64,000 nt of DNA from Bog-473 sp036489775 (GCA_036489775.1 DASXFC010000064.1:1-64000); one strand, 5' to 3'; counted from the first letter of the stretch, positions 25,958 to 35,893 are shown. The notes: a model not told the origin generated them from the sequence alone. Numbers and translations: made by a program.

Positions 25958-26842
25958 TCATGAGGCACGCGCCCCGTAGAGGGCCAGGACGTCCTGGGCC
26001 TCTTTGTACTGATGGACCAGGAGCACCTCGCCATTGGCCAACTTGACCGCCGGGTTGCCTTCGGCCACAGCCCGCTCATACGTGTCAATGACCTGCCTCG
26101 CCTTGGCGACTTCCTCGTCGGACGCCGTGAAGGCAGCGTTGATGATGTCCACATGAGGCGGGTAAAAGGCGGCCAGCCCGGTGAACCCGTAGGCCTTCTC
26201 TTCGAGGACCGTCCGGTGGACCTCCTCCAGGTCCTTGAGATCGTTCTGATAGGCAATGCTCAGGACCGCCACTCCGTAGGCCACACCCGCCATGGCGACT
26301 TTGCTCTTTGGATAAATCAGGGCGGGGTTCAACGTGTGATCGGGCATGTGAAGTGGAATCCCCGCGTCGACATGGAGGTCGCCCGAACCGAATGTGGCGG
26401 CGATGACCTCGTCCATCTGGAAGATGCTCTCGACCTCCATCACTCCTTGCGACGATTCGATACTGGCCAAGATCTTGGGGTCGGAGCCGTGCGCCCGTGC
26501 CAGGCCCAGGACTTCTTGGACATCGCGTACCGAGCCGACCTTCGGGTACATGATGAGATCCACCCCGGCCTCTGCAAAAGCGACGATGTCCTCCCTTCCC
26601 CAAGGCGTGTCGAGATGGTTGGCCCGCGGCACTGGGAGCCGGCCGTCGAAGTACTCGGGGTGGCTGATCTGATCAAGCGCCTTCTGCCGAGCCTGTACCT
26701 TGCCCGCCTCGGGCACGCTGTCCTCGAGGTCGATGATGAAAGCGTCGGCAGGGATGGAAGGGATCTTGGCCCACTTCCGCTCGTCGAGGATGGGCGTTTC
26801 GAATAAACAACGTACGCGTCGCCAACGGGAAGATTTGTACAT
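25958..26842 (-). CDS. CitE-like HpcH/HpaI-family CoA-ester lyase, cluster A
   Basis: The 294-residue TIM-barrel protein shows DLEDSVP, VPRANHLDTPWG, a Glu in ASIESSQGVME and GSGDLHVDAG, matching the CitE/malyl-CoA lyase family in which Glu and Asp hold Mg2+. It would cleave or form a beta-hydroxyacyl-CoA such as a malyl- or citramalyl-CoA. It resembles the cluster B copy at 35890 over its whole length (FESPILDERKWAKIP versus FETPILDERKWAKIP). A CoA transferase upstream and one downstream could supply its substrate. Confidence 0.87.
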   Translation of the reverse strand: MYKSSRWRRVRCLFETPILDERKWAKIPSIPADAFIIDLEDSVPEAGKVQARQKALDQISHPEYFDGRLPVPRANHLDTPWGREDIVAFAEAGVDLIMYPKVGSVRDVQEVLGLARAHGSDPKILASIESSQGVMEVESIFQMDEVIAATFGSGDLHVDAGIPLHMPDHTLNPALIYPKSKVAMAGVAYGVAVLSIAYQNDLKDLEEVHRTVLEEKAYGFTGLAAFYPPHVDIINAAFTASDEEVAKARQVIDTYERAVAEGNPAVKLANGEVLLVHQYKEAQDVLALYGARAS

Positions 26843-26884
26843 GTCACACGTCCTAGGTTGCGGTGAAGGTTGTCCGTCCGGGAA

Positions 26885-28114
26885 TCAGATGACCCCGCGC
26901 TTGTGGAACTCGTCGAATTGCTCGTCCGACATCCCGAGCTCCTGTTTGTAGACCAGCTCGTTATCCATCCCGAGAGCCGGACCCGTTCGCCAGACGCGAC
27001 CGGGATGGTTGCTCATCTGCGGGATCACGGCTTGCATCTTGACCGTGCCGAATGTCTCGTCTTCGACCTCGATGATGTCGCCGCGCTCTCTGTAGGTGGG
27101 GTCGTCGACAATGTCGGCCATAGTGAAAACCCGGGAAGCCACCACTTCGATACTGAGCATCGCTTCGAGGGCCTCGGCAGCGGGTCGAGCACGAACCCAC
27201 GCAGTCAGCAGAGCATCGAGCCGGCCCTGGCGTTCGGTCTGCTTCTCGACGGTGTCGTACTCTTCTGCGGGTTCACCGAGCAGGGCGGCGACATTCTTCA
27301 CCGATCGGGGCGTACCGCTCGTGACGGTGATCCACTGGTCGTCGGCCGACAGGTAGGTGTTGATGACGGCAGCGGGCGAATTCGTCAAGCGATTGCCCGC
27401 CCGCACGGGGACAACCCCGGTCACGTCGTAGTTGACGACCTGCCATTCGATCAGGCGATAGAGGGTCTCGAAGAGCGGGAGGTCGATGAACTCGCCCTGG
27501 AATTCCGGATCGTGCTCACGCCGGTACAGCGCAACTTGAATTGCAAAGGCGCCCATGAGCCCAGTGAGCGAGTCAGCGTGTGAGAACCCAGTGTGGACCG
27601 GTGGACCATCGGGGAATCCGGTGATCTGAACGACACCGCTCATCGCCTCGCCGACCTTGCCGAACCCAGGACTGTTGCGGAGGGAGGTGTTGGTACCGAA
27701 TCCGTTCACGTGCAAGACGATCAGCTTGGGGTTGGCGCGGTGGAGCGCGCTCCAATCGAGCTGCCATTTCTCGAGCGTCTCCACCCGGAAGTTCGTGATC
27801 ACGACGTCAGCCCACTCCGTGGCCATCTTCCGAGCCAGATCCTGTCCTTCGGGCTGCCGAAGATCGAGCGTCACGCATCGCTTGTTACGGCCCGAGACCT
27901 TCCACCAGAGATACGACCCCTCGTGAGACTTCCCGACCTTGCGCTGGGGATCACCGTGCACTGGATCTTCGACATGCACCACGTCAGCACCGAGATCGGC
28001 CAGGAACGTTCCGGCCATTGGCCCGGCGATCAGCTGTGCCATCTCGAGCACCTTCAGCCCGTGCAGTGACGCCTTCTCCCCCGCAAGCGACATGGAAGCC
28101 GTTTCAGTCGTCAA
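26885..28114 (-). CDS. Family III CoA transferase, cluster A copy 2
   Basis: A 409-residue CaiB/BaiF-family enzyme: LKVLEMAQLIAGPMAGTFLADLGADVVHVEDP at the N-terminus, VSGRNKRCVTLDLRQPEG, and the catalytic Asp181 in FSHADSLTG. It is the first gene of cluster A and is divergent from the GntR gene. The start may be TTG 28114, with AAGGGAAAGG upstream, or ATG 28093, which has no ribosome site. An operator-like palindrome lies about 75-90 bases upstream. Confidence 0.87.
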   Translation of the reverse strand: MTTETASMSLAGEKASLHGLKVLEMAQLIAGPMAGTFLADLGADVVHVEDPVHGDPQRKVGKSHEGSYLWWKVSGRNKRCVTLDLRQPEGQDLARKMATEWADVVITNFRVETLEKWQLDWSALHRANPKLIVLHVNGFGTNTSLRNSPGFGKVGEAMSGVVQITGFPDGPPVHTGFSHADSLTGLMGAFAIQVALYRREHDPEFQGEFIDLPLFETLYRLIEWQVVNYDVTGVVPVRAGNRLTNSPAAVINTYLSADDQWITVTSGTPRSVKNVAALLGEPAEEYDTVEKQTERQGRLDALLTAWVRARPAAEALEAMLSIEVVASRVFTMADIVDDPTYRERGDIIEVEDETFGTVKMQAVIPQMSNHPGRVWRTGPALGMDNELVYKQELGMSDEQFDEFHKRGVI

Positions 28115-28187
28115 CGTGCCTTTCCCTTCTGCTCGGCGCGCATTGCCCCCCGCCCCAACTGGGCTTCTGCCGGGGTCTCCATCAATA

Positions 28188-28202
28188 CTATTATAATCAT
28201 AA
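28188..28202. promoter_or_regulatory. Operator-like palindrome between gntR and cluster A
   Basis: CTATTATAATCATAA matches the CTATCATnATGATAG pattern at most positions and contains ATTATAAT, which gives a TATAAT -10 on both strands. It lies between the divergent CoA transferase (28114) and GntR gene (28269). No good -35 was found on either side, so activator dependence is possible. Confidence 0.55.
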
Positions 28203-28268
28203 TTGTGCTACTCTGCCTAGGGCGGCATCCAAGGTCTGGCCCGCTTGATGTGCTTGTATCGGGGTCTT

Positions 28269-29051
28269 ATGGCTGCCACGACTTGGCCAGATAAGAGCGA
28301 AGACGATTTCGCACAGCGGCGAGCAATCAGCCGCAATGTGAAGCTGGCCGAACAAGTGGCCCGCGATATCGCAGAAAGTGTCTTCACGCACGAGTTGGCA
28401 CCCGGCACCAAGTTGCCTTCCGAACGCGCCATGCTTGACCAGTTCGGCGTGAGCCGGGGCACACTGCGAGAAGCGCTCCGGATCCTTGAAGTTCAAGGAC
28501 TCCTGATCGTCAAGGTCGGTCCCGCCGGTGGGCCCATGGTGGCCGCGATGACCGCCAAAGACTTTCAACGGATGTCGAGCCTGCACTACAAAGCGGCTGG
28601 TGCAACGGTTCGCGAACTGTGGCGAGCCCGGGTCGAGATCGAACCCGACCTGGCTCGCCTCGCGGCCGAGGCACGCGATCCCATTGCGGTGGCGGAACTC
28701 GAAGCGTGGGTCGATATGGGCAAGCAGACGAAGATCTATAACGAGGTTGAGTTTCTCCGAATCGGAGGGGAATTCCATCGTTGTATCGCTCGCGCTTCGT
28801 GCAACCCAATTCTCGATCTGATCGCTCGCTCTCTGGGCGAGATGACGACGTATCTCACCTCGTCGGGAGTGTTCGCCGAGGAACAACGATCCAAAGTGCA
28901 CCTCGATCATCAGGCCATCGCCCGTGCGATCATTTCGGGCAATGTGCAACGGGCGGAGAAGCTGATGCGCCTGCATGTCAACGAGATGGCGACCTCCCAC
29001 GCAGAGCGATTTCCGGGCTCGTTGGACACGGTCGTGCCCTACATCATCTGA
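28269..29051 (+). CDS. GntR-family regulator, FCD subfamily
   Basis: A 260-residue regulator. The N-terminal winged helix is seen in KLAEQVARDIAESVFTHELAPGTKLPSERAMLDQFGVSRGTLREALRILEVQGLLIVK. The C-terminal all-helical FCD domain has ELWRARVEIEPDLARLAA, FHRCIARAS, DHQAIARAI and KLMRLHVNEM; its His residues commonly bind metal and a carboxylate effector. The ATG at 28269 is preferred; codons upstream to 28245 are also in frame. It is divergent from cluster A and is the only catabolic-type regulator inside the island, so it is the prime candidate for the shared AT-rich motif. Confidence 0.87.
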   Translation: MAATTWPDKSEDDFAQRRAISRNVKLAEQVARDIAESVFTHELAPGTKLPSERAMLDQFGVSRGTLREALRILEVQGLLIVKVGPAGGPMVAAMTAKDFQRMSSLHYKAAGATVRELWRARVEIEPDLARLAAEARDPIAVAELEAWVDMGKQTKIYNEVEFLRIGGEFHRCIARASCNPILDLIARSLGEMTTYLTSSGVFAEEQRSKVHLDHQAIARAIISGNVQRAEKLMRLHVNEMATSHAERFPGSLDTVVPYII

Positions 29052-29081
29052 AGTGGCCGCCTGACGTCCGAGTTGGGAGCC

Positions 29082-29169
29082 GCTGGGGAACCACTCGCGC
29101 GACCTAGGGCGCTGAGAGAGCAGCAACCAACCCCGGGGGGCGGGGGTGCCTCGCGAGTAGTTCCCCAGC
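29082..29169. repeat. Long inverted repeat between convergent genes
   Basis: GCTGGGGAACCACTCGCG (29082-29099) and CGCGAGTAGTTCCCCAGC (29152-29169) pair at 17 of 18 positions around a 52-base GC-rich centre. It fills the gap between gntR and the acyl-CoA synthetase gene, so it may end transcription from both sides. A small non-autonomous mobile element is the alternative. Confidence 0.6.
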
Positions 29170-29201
29170 CGTTCCACCCAAGTTGAGCCGTAAGCGCCGT
29201 C

Positions 29202-30809
29202 TCACGTTTCGAGCGCGGCCAGTGCATACTCTTTGAGCTTCACGTAGTCTGCCTTGCCGTTGGCCGCCCTCCCAATCGAGTCGATAAACACAACGCGCCG
29301 CGGAATCTTGTAACCAGCCAGGCGCGCTCGGGCTGCGGTGAGCATCTCCTCGACGTCGACCGAATCCGGCACAGCGCACTCGACAAGGGCGGTGACCGAT
29401 TCGCCGAACCTCTCATCAGGAGTCCCCACTACGACGACATCTCGGACGCCGTCGAAGGCCTTAAGCGCCTCCTCCACCTCCTCAGGAAAGACTTTTTCGC
29501 CTCCGGTATTGATGCACAGCGACCCGCGTCCAAGAAGGTGAATGGTCCCATCGACCTCGACCTGCGCATAGTCACCTGTCACCGCAAACCGGCGCCCTCC
29601 GATGACTTGGTATGTGGCGGCCGTCCGTTCCGGGTCCTTGTGATACCCCAGGGGAATGAACCCAGAGACGGCGATGCGACCCCGCCGCCCGGATCCCGGC
29701 TCAACGAGCTGCCCGTCGTCGTCGACGACGACGGTGTTGTGGCCGATAGTGAATTCCGCAGTCGGAACGGCCTCGGAACCGGACGTCACGGATCGAGCGC
29801 TTGAACCAGATTCCGTGGCGCTCAAGCCGTCGATGATCTTGAGTCGCGGCACATGTTCGAGGAGCTCGCGCTTCGTCTCGACGCTGAACATGACCCCGGC
29901 GGAGAAAAGTACCCGCCACGACGACAGGTCCCAGCGCTCTGGCTCCCTGTCGAGCGCTTCCACCATCGGCTTAGCAAAGACGTCACCAACCACCGCGATT
30001 CCGCTAATGCGAGCGGTACTTATCGTGTCGAGCACATCATCCGTGTCGAAGTGACGCCTCTGACTCGTGAAGATCGATCCACCACGGTTGAGAATCGGCA
30101 TGGCGAAGAACAGCGAGGTGCCGTGCATCATGGGGGCGACCGGATAGACCCGCGGGCCGGGCCGCTTCAGCAACTCCGCGTACACCGATGGGTCCGGCTC
30201 TCCGGGCGGAAGCTCGGCGTGGAGCGACTCCAGCATGGAGAAGAGTGCGTGCTGCTCCCACATCACACCCTTGGGCATACCGGTGGTTCCTCCGGTGTAG
30301 AGGAGGACGAGATCCTCGCCCGAACGGATCCACTTCTCGGATGCGCTCGGGGGCGCCGTCGCCACCACCTGCTCGTAGGATCTGGCCCAACCCGGCGACT
30401 TCGCCTCATCGGTATCCACGCAAATCCATTCACGGATGGCCGGCAACCTGTCCCGGATCCGGGCACAACGTTCCGAGAGGTCGGCGTGGAATACCACCGC
30501 CTCGATATCTGCGTCGGTCCACAAGTAGATGAGCTCTTCGTCTACGTAGCGATAGTTCGTATTGACCGGCACCAACGACGCCTTGAAGCAAGCAAAGGTC
30601 GTCTCGAGATATTCGGCACCGTTGTAGAGATAGAGCGCTACCTTGCTCTGCCGTTGCAGACCGGCGCCCCACAACCCCCGACTCAAGGCCTCCGAACGCC
30701 CCGCAAATTCCCCCCAGGTGAACGAACGGTGGCCGTCCTGTTGCGCCAGCTCCTCGGGGAAACGCCTCGCCACTGCCTCCCAAACATCCGCAAAGTTCCA
30801 GCCGCTCAC
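29202..30809 (-). CDS. AMP-forming acyl-CoA synthetase, cluster B
   Basis: The 535-residue enzyme activates a carboxylic acid as acyl-AMP and then acyl-CoA. Motifs in order: the ATP loop YTGGTTGMPKG, the central LSATESGS region, GDYAQVEVDG, the hinge segment GRGSLCINTGGEKVFPEEVEEAL, and the late Lys in NGKADYVKL. The GTG at 30809, with GAGG upstream, was chosen because family homology begins there; the open frame upstream overlaps hyuB. It closes the cluster B operon, directly after hyuB. A ligase next to a HyuA/HyuB pair is reminiscent of acetophenone degradation, where a carboxylase product is ligated to CoA. Confidence 0.88.
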   Translation of the reverse strand: MSGWNFADVWEAVARRFPEELAQQDGHRSFTWGEFAGRSEALSRGLWGAGLQRQSKVALYLYNGAEYLETTFACFKASLVPVNTNYRYVDEELIYLWTDADIEAVVFHADLSERCARIRDRLPAIREWICVDTDEAKSPGWARSYEQVVATAPPSASEKWIRSGEDLVLLYTGGTTGMPKGVMWEQHALFSMLESLHAELPPGEPDPSVYAELLKRPGPRVYPVAPMMHGTSLFFAMPILNRGGSIFTSQRRHFDTDDVLDTISTARISGIAVVGDVFAKPMVEALDREPERWDLSSWRVLFSAGVMFSVETKRELLEHVPRLKIIDGLSATESGSSARSVTSGSEAVPTAEFTIGHNTVVVDDDGQLVEPGSGRRGRIAVSGFIPLGYHKDPERTAATYQVIGGRRFAVTGDYAQVEVDGTIHLLGRGSLCINTGGEKVFPEEVEEALKAFDGVRDVVVVGTPDERFGESVTALVECAVPDSVDVEEMLTAARARLAGYKIPRRVVFIDSIGRAANGKADYVKLKEYALAALET

Positions 30810-30819
30810 CGCGTCCGCC

Positions 30820-32652
30820 TCACGATGGGGACCCGACGGATCCACTGCTGACTGCCCCGTATTCCCATGTCCCTCGATCGAAGATGCCCGGACTTCCGCT
30901 CGGAGCGAAGCTCTTGCGACAGGCGTCAGTGCCGGCGGCATCGATGTTGCCATCCACGTCGACAACCACTCCGTACTTGTCCCGCGCATGGGCAATCGTC
31001 ATGTAGCCGTCGAGCACATCGTCTCGCACGTCCTCCGGAGATCGTTCAAACGGGGGCCCGTATCCCCCGCCACCTGCGCTCTGGAGAAGGTAACGCTGCC
31101 CCCGTGACAAGGTCACCGGGGGGGTCTTCGATGGCAGCACTTGTTGATCCGGTGATCCCGCGTCGACCACAAAACGGGCGCACGCTCCGGCACCACCTCC
31201 AAACAGTCCCACTGCGGGAATGCGCGCTCGTTCACTCATAAGGGTGATGTTCACGGGGTCGTCGAGCAGGACTTCCCACTCCCGTGCAACGCCGCAACCG
31301 CCACGCATCCGTCCTGGGCCAGCCGTGTCAGGCACGCGCTCCCAGCGGACTGCCCGGACGGGCAGCGCGAATTCGGTCGACTCGATCGAGCGGGTCCGGG
31401 CGTTTCCGGTATGGACCTTTATTCCCGAGACCCCGTCCCCCGAGAGCCGGCCCCCCATGCCACCAGGACTGTTGGTCGGATAGATGGTTCGTTCCCGACC
31501 CAGTAGCTCGCGCCGCCATGGGAGTGGGTCCCGCGCCTCGATGACCATCATGGTCGAGCTGGCAAACGTCCCGGCCATGACCTGGTCCGGCACAACTTCC
31601 GCGAAAGCCATCATGAGCAGGTCGGCAGAGCGTTGGATCGTCTCGGACGGACTGGCCTGGTTGGGCGCTGGGGGGGCCGGGTTGACCAGGCAGCCGGTGG
31701 GAGCGATCACAGTGAGTGGGGCCCATAGCCCGGCGTTACCTGCTATGTCCGGAGCCAGCACTGCCTTCAGGGCGTAGATCCCGACGCCGATCGTCGATGA
31801 CAGCGGCATGTTGACTCCGCCGCGCACCTGCGGATCCGTTCCAGTCCAGTCGTAGGTGATGTGATCCCCAGCAATGGTCAGCGTGACCTCAAGGCGAATC
31901 GGCACATCGGTCCAGCCGTCACCTTCCAACCAATCGACCACGTTGACGGTGGCGTCGGGAACACTCTTGATACGTCGACGCACCCGCCGCTCCGTGTCGG
32001 CCACTACCTGGGCCATGACCTCTCGCACGGTATCGAGGCCGTGCCGCGACACGATCCGCTGCAGGCTCCGCTCTCCGGTGACGCACCCGGCGTAGCCGGC
32101 CCGGAGATCCCACTCACGCTCCCGCCGACCGCGGATGTTGCAGAAGATCATCTCCCAAATGTCCGGAACAGGCTCATAATTCCGATAGGCCAAAAGCGTT
32201 GGGATCCGGAGCCCCTCCGCGTACATATCCGACACCTGGGCATTGAACGAACCCGGCGTCGACCCACCGATATCAGACCAGTGTGTGCGCGTGCAGACGT
32301 ACCCGATCTTCTGGCGTGCCTCCGAGAAGGCCGGCATGATCAGACAGACGTCGTTGATGTGATTGGATCCGCACAGGTACGGGTCGTTGCCAATAAGAAC
32401 GTCTCCCGGCTCGAGGCGATCCGCCCAACCGGCCAGCATGGCGTCAAGCGACGAGGGAAGGGCTCCGAGCTGGGCCGGTATATCGCGCCCTTGCGCAGCA
32501 ACCCGTCCATCGACATCGGCGATGCCGGCTGACATGTCGCCACCCGAGGCCACGATCGGGCTGTACGCAGTCCTCATAACGGCGATCTTCATTTCCTGCG
32601 CCGTCGCCAATAGGCCGCTATGAACGATCTCGAGAGTCACGGGATCGATCAC
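30820..32652 (-). CDS. hyuB: HyuB-family subunit, cluster B
   Basis: A 610-residue HyuB protein. DPVTLEIVHSGLLATAQEMKIAVMRTAYSPIVASGGDMSAGI opens the protein, followed by GDVLIGNDPYLCGSNHINDVCL, HWSDIGGSTPGSF, and a C-terminal LQSAGGGGYGPPFERSPEDV. It is expected to form a complex with the HyuA encoded just upstream; the GTG start lies one base after the hyuA stop. It is very close in layout to the cluster C copy (47874), which points to a duplication of the pair. Confidence 0.9.
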   Translation of the reverse strand: MIDPVTLEIVHSGLLATAQEMKIAVMRTAYSPIVASGGDMSAGIADVDGRVAAQGRDIPAQLGALPSSLDAMLAGWADRLEPGDVLIGNDPYLCGSNHINDVCLIMPAFSEARQKIGYVCTRTHWSDIGGSTPGSFNAQVSDMYAEGLRIPTLLAYRNYEPVPDIWEMIFCNIRGRREREWDLRAGYAGCVTGERSLQRIVSRHGLDTVREVMAQVVADTERRVRRRIKSVPDATVNVVDWLEGDGWTDVPIRLEVTLTIAGDHITYDWTGTDPQVRGGVNMPLSSTIGVGIYALKAVLAPDIAGNAGLWAPLTVIAPTGCLVNPAPPAPNQASPSETIQRSADLLMMAFAEVVPDQVMAGTFASSTMMVIEARDPLPWRRELLGRERTIYPTNSPGGMGGRLSGDGVSGIKVHTGNARTRSIESTEFALPVRAVRWERVPDTAGPGRMRGGCGVAREWEVLLDDPVNITLMSERARIPAVGLFGGGAGACARFVVDAGSPDQQVLPSKTPPVTLSRGQRYLLQSAGGGGYGPPFERSPEDVRDDVLDGYMTIAHARDKYGVVVDVDGNIDAAGTDACRKSFAPSGSPGIFDRGTWEYGAVSSGSVGSPS

Positions 32653-32653
32653 G

Positions 32654-34699
32654 TCAGTTCTCCTCTATGACGATTGAGCCGACCTCGTCGGAGTGCCATA
32701 CCTGACCTGGGAGCACGACCGTGGTCGAGTCGTACTCCTGAATGATGGCCGGCCCGACCAGCAGCGTGTCCGGATTCCATGGGTTGCGATGGAAGACCGG
32801 GGTAGCTATCAGTCCCACATCCTCGAACCAAGCCTCGGTTTCCCGTACCGGTGCGGGCACCTCCGTGCCGGCGGCGCCCCGAAAGTCGGGTTTGGCGACC
32901 CGACCGATCGCTCGGACCCGGGCATCGACGACGAAGACAGGTTCATCGTCGACGGCGACGCCGTAGGCGGCTTTGTGGCTGTTGTGGAAGTACACCGCCA
33001 GCGTCTTCGGATCGAGTTGGTGCAGCTCGTCGGTGGGCAGCTCGACCTGGAGATCATGCATCTGGCCGATATATCGGGCAATCATGTAGGGCTGGAATTC
33101 CATGGCGGACTGATCCACCCCCTCGTCGGCCAGGGCGGTCCGCGCCTTCGCCGTCATGGCATCGAAACGAAGGCTCAATTCGCGTGGATCGACAACGTCC
33201 AGAGGAAGAAGAATTGGATCGGTGAAGTCGTGGATGAGATCGCCCACGGCGACCCCAAGGGCCGAAAGGGCGCCGGGGTGCACCGGAATAATCGTGCGCC
33301 CGATACCTAGCTCTCGAGCCAATGCTGATGCGTGGACCGGGCCAGCCCCTCCGTAGGCCACCAAGACCAGGTCGGCTGGGCTGATGGCCGATTCCCCCGT
33401 GATGACCCGCATGGCATCGGCCATATGGGCATTGACCAGCCTTCGTACTCCGCTGGCAGCCGCCAGGGCGTCAAGACCGAGCGGCTGACCGATTTCCTGG
33501 AGCAGGGCGGCCCTCGCTCGATCGATGTCGAGCTGCAGATCGCCCCCGACGAGGTCATGGAGGTAGCCGAGTACCGCATTGGCATCGCTCACCGTCGGAA
33601 GAGTGCCACCGCGCCCGTAACAGACGGGGCCCGGTTGCGACCCCGCGCTCTGGGGTCCGACACGCAGGCTGCCACCGTCGTCGACCCAAGCGATCGACCC
33701 TCCTCCCGCACCGATACTGCGGATGTCGAGCATCGGTGTCCGGATGACATACCCATCGACTTCGACCTCAGCGTGCTGCTGCGGCCGGCCGTCCACGATC
33801 ATGGCGACGTCGAAGCTCGTGCCCCCCATGTCGACCGCCAACAGGTTGGGCAGTGTAAGGACCTCGGCTAGGGAGACACACGCTGCCACGCCCGCAGCAG
33901 GCCCCGATTCGAGTAGCCCGACTGGTCGACGTCCGGCCTGGCCGATAGAGGCCAAGCCTCCGTTGGACTGCATGATCTTCGGGTCCGGGAGGCCCCGCGT
34001 CTTCACATTGGTTTCGACCTGGCCGAAGTACTGCGCGATGAGCGGTCCCAGATAAGCATTGACGACGGTGGTACTGGTGCGCTCGTACTCCATGATGGAG
34101 GGGTCGATCTCGTGCGAGCAGGTCACAAACACCCGCGGGAGGGCGGCTTCGATGGCGTCGCGCAACATGCGTTCGTGGTTTGGGTTCTCGAACGACCACA
34201 GCGTGGCAATGGCAACGGCATCCGCCCCGCAGGCACGAACCAGCTCAACGACCCGATCGATCTCGTCTTCGGTCAGGGGTGTGATCACCTCACCGCCGAC
34301 GCCCAGCCGTTCGTGCACTCCGAACCGGCGCCGGCCTGGAACCAGTGGCACGGGGAACTTGAGCTGGAGATCGTACGGATCGAGGATGCCACCGCGGTCC
34401 ATGCGCCGAAATTCGAGCACGTCCTCGAAGCCGATCGTCGTGAGCAGTGCCGTGGTCGCACCGCGTTTGGTCAGGAAGGCGTTCGTACCCGCCGTGGTCC
34501 CATGGCCCAGGAAGACGATCTCTGCCGGATCGACCGTTTGCAGGATCGTGTCGAGAGCCTGAATGACGGCCCGGCTCGGATCGTCCGGCGTCGAAGGGAC
34601 TTTACGAACCGTCCAGTTCGCCCCACTCTGATCAATGGCAACGATGTCAGTGAATGTTCCTCCGACATCGATACCGATGCGCACCTCGTTCCCCCCCAT
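32654..34699 (-). CDS. hyuA: HyuA-family ATPase subunit, cluster B
   Basis: A 681-residue ASKHA ATPase with RIGIDVGGTFTDIVAID at the start, FLGHGTTAGTNAFLTKRGA, ESGPAAGVAAC, VDMGGTSFDVAMI and GAGGGSIAW. It supplies phosphorylation for the HyuB reaction. It starts three bases before the stop end of the amidohydrolase gene region and is nearly collinear with the cluster C copy (45805). Whether the pair is a hydantoinase, oxoprolinase or carboxylase cannot be read from sequence alone. Confidence 0.9.
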   Translation of the reverse strand: MGGNEVRIGIDVGGTFTDIVAIDQSGANWTVRKVPSTPDDPSRAVIQALDTILQTVDPAEIVFLGHGTTAGTNAFLTKRGATTALLTTIGFEDVLEFRRMDRGGILDPYDLQLKFPVPLVPGRRRFGVHERLGVGGEVITPLTEDEIDRVVELVRACGADAVAIATLWSFENPNHERMLRDAIEAALPRVFVTCSHEIDPSIMEYERTSTTVVNAYLGPLIAQYFGQVETNVKTRGLPDPKIMQSNGGLASIGQAGRRPVGLLESGPAAGVAACVSLAEVLTLPNLLAVDMGGTSFDVAMIVDGRPQQHAEVEVDGYVIRTPMLDIRSIGAGGGSIAWVDDGGSLRVGPQSAGSQPGPVCYGRGGTLPTVSDANAVLGYLHDLVGGDLQLDIDRARAALLQEIGQPLGLDALAAASGVRRLVNAHMADAMRVITGESAISPADLVLVAYGGAGPVHASALARELGIGRTIIPVHPGALSALGVAVGDLIHDFTDPILLPLDVVDPRELSLRFDAMTAKARTALADEGVDQSAMEFQPYMIARYIGQMHDLQVELPTDELHQLDPKTLAVYFHNSHKAAYGVAVDDEPVFVVDARVRAIGRVAKPDFRGAAGTEVPAPVRETEAWFEDVGLIATPVFHRNPWNPDTLLVGPAIIQEYDSTTVVLPGQVWHSDEVGSIVIEEN

Positions 34700-34702
34700 G
34701 GC

Positions 34703-35893
34703 TTACGCCAGGCCGAAGAGCCGTCTGGCATTACCCCGGATGACGAGTTCGGTGGTTTCCGCGTCAAGGCCAGCGGTCTGTTCTTGCGCGATCTTGAGCG
34801 AGTCCGGCCAATTCGTGTCCGAATGCGGGTAGTCGCATTCGAAGAGCACGTTCTCCCTACCGATCTCATCGATGTGCGCCAGCCCGAAGGGATCACTGAA
34901 GAAGGTACAGAACATATGTTCAGGGAACTGCGTGCTCGGCGGGTCTTTCAGCTTCTCCCACACTTCGTTCCAGCCGCGGTTGTGCAGCCACACTTCGTCC
35001 GACCGCTGCAAGAAGTAGGGCACCCAACCGATCTGCGATTCTGCGTAGACGACCCTGAGCCGAGGGTACCGCACCAGCACTCCGGAGAACAGCCAATCGA
35101 CCATGGACATAGCCGAGTTCACTGCCGGCAGCGTGTTCTGCACGGCGGCAGGAGCGTCGGCTGAGGTCACCGGCAGTCTCGAACTGGACCCGATGTGCAT
35201 CATGATCACGAGCCCTGTCTCATTACAGGCCTCGAAGAACGGGTCCCAGTAGTCAGTATGGATGGAGGGCAGCCCCAGGTACGGAGGAATTTCGGAGAAG
35301 CAGACTGCCCGAGCGCCACGGGCGGCGATCCGTCTCACCTCCTGCGCAGCCAGAGTGGCGTCCCATAGCGGGATGATGCCGAGTGGAATCAGGCGACCGT
35401 TCGATCCCGCTGTCCACTCGTCGATCATGTAGTCGTTGTAGGCCTGGACGCACAGTAGCGAGAGCTCGTGGTCCTTGCCGAAGTTGAACCGTTGACCGCA
35501 GAATCGCACGAACGAGCCGGGGAAGCAGATGGACGCCTCGATCCCCGCCGCATCCATATCGGACAGGCGAGCCTCCTGCTCGTAGCACCCTGGTCGCATG
35601 TCATCGAAAGTGATGACACGTATCTCCATGTCGTCGAGGTCGAACCCGGCCGCGGCGGCGGTGAGTCGTGACGGCTCGCGGACATCTTCGTAGTACCAAA
35701 CGTCCACTTCCTCGCCCTGCGGCGATGCTTCGTAGATGAACTCGCCGCCGCGCAGCGTAAGACTCCCCCGCTCGCGCACGACCCGGGGACCGATGTCTGC
35801 GTATTTGCGCGGAAGCCGGCTGCTCCAGAGGTCCTTGGGTTCGATGATGTGGTCATCGGCGGAGACGATCAGCGGAAACGCTGCCGCGGTCAC
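34703..35893 (-). CDS. Amidohydrolase-2 family protein (ACMSD-like), cluster B
   Basis: The 396-residue protein is the cluster B counterpart of the gene at 22816. IVSADDHIIEPKDLWSSRLP forms the N-terminal metal site, MHIGSSSRLP follows, and FECDYPHSDTNWPDS is near the C-terminus. The GTG at 35893 is the start: it overlaps the TGA of the CitE-like gene (GTGA) and homology begins there. A further open stretch upstream is shadow sequence of the CitE-like gene. Hydrolase or decarboxylase chemistry on a carboxylate is expected. Confidence 0.86.
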   Translation of the reverse strand: MTAAAFPLIVSADDHIIEPKDLWSSRLPRKYADIGPRVVRERGSLTLRGGEFIYEASPQGEEVDVWYYEDVREPSRLTAAAAGFDLDDMEIRVITFDDMRPGCYEQEARLSDMDAAGIEASICFPGSFVRFCGQRFNFGKDHELSLLCVQAYNDYMIDEWTAGSNGRLIPLGIIPLWDATLAAQEVRRIAARGARAVCFSEIPPYLGLPSIHTDYWDPFFEACNETGLVIMMHIGSSSRLPVTSADAPAAVQNTLPAVNSAMSMVDWLFSGVLVRYPRLRVVYAESQIGWVPYFLQRSDEVWLHNRGWNEVWEKLKDPPSTQFPEHMFCTFFSDPFGLAHIDEIGRENVLFECDYPHSDTNWPDSLKIAQEQTAGLDAETTELVIRGNARRLFGLA

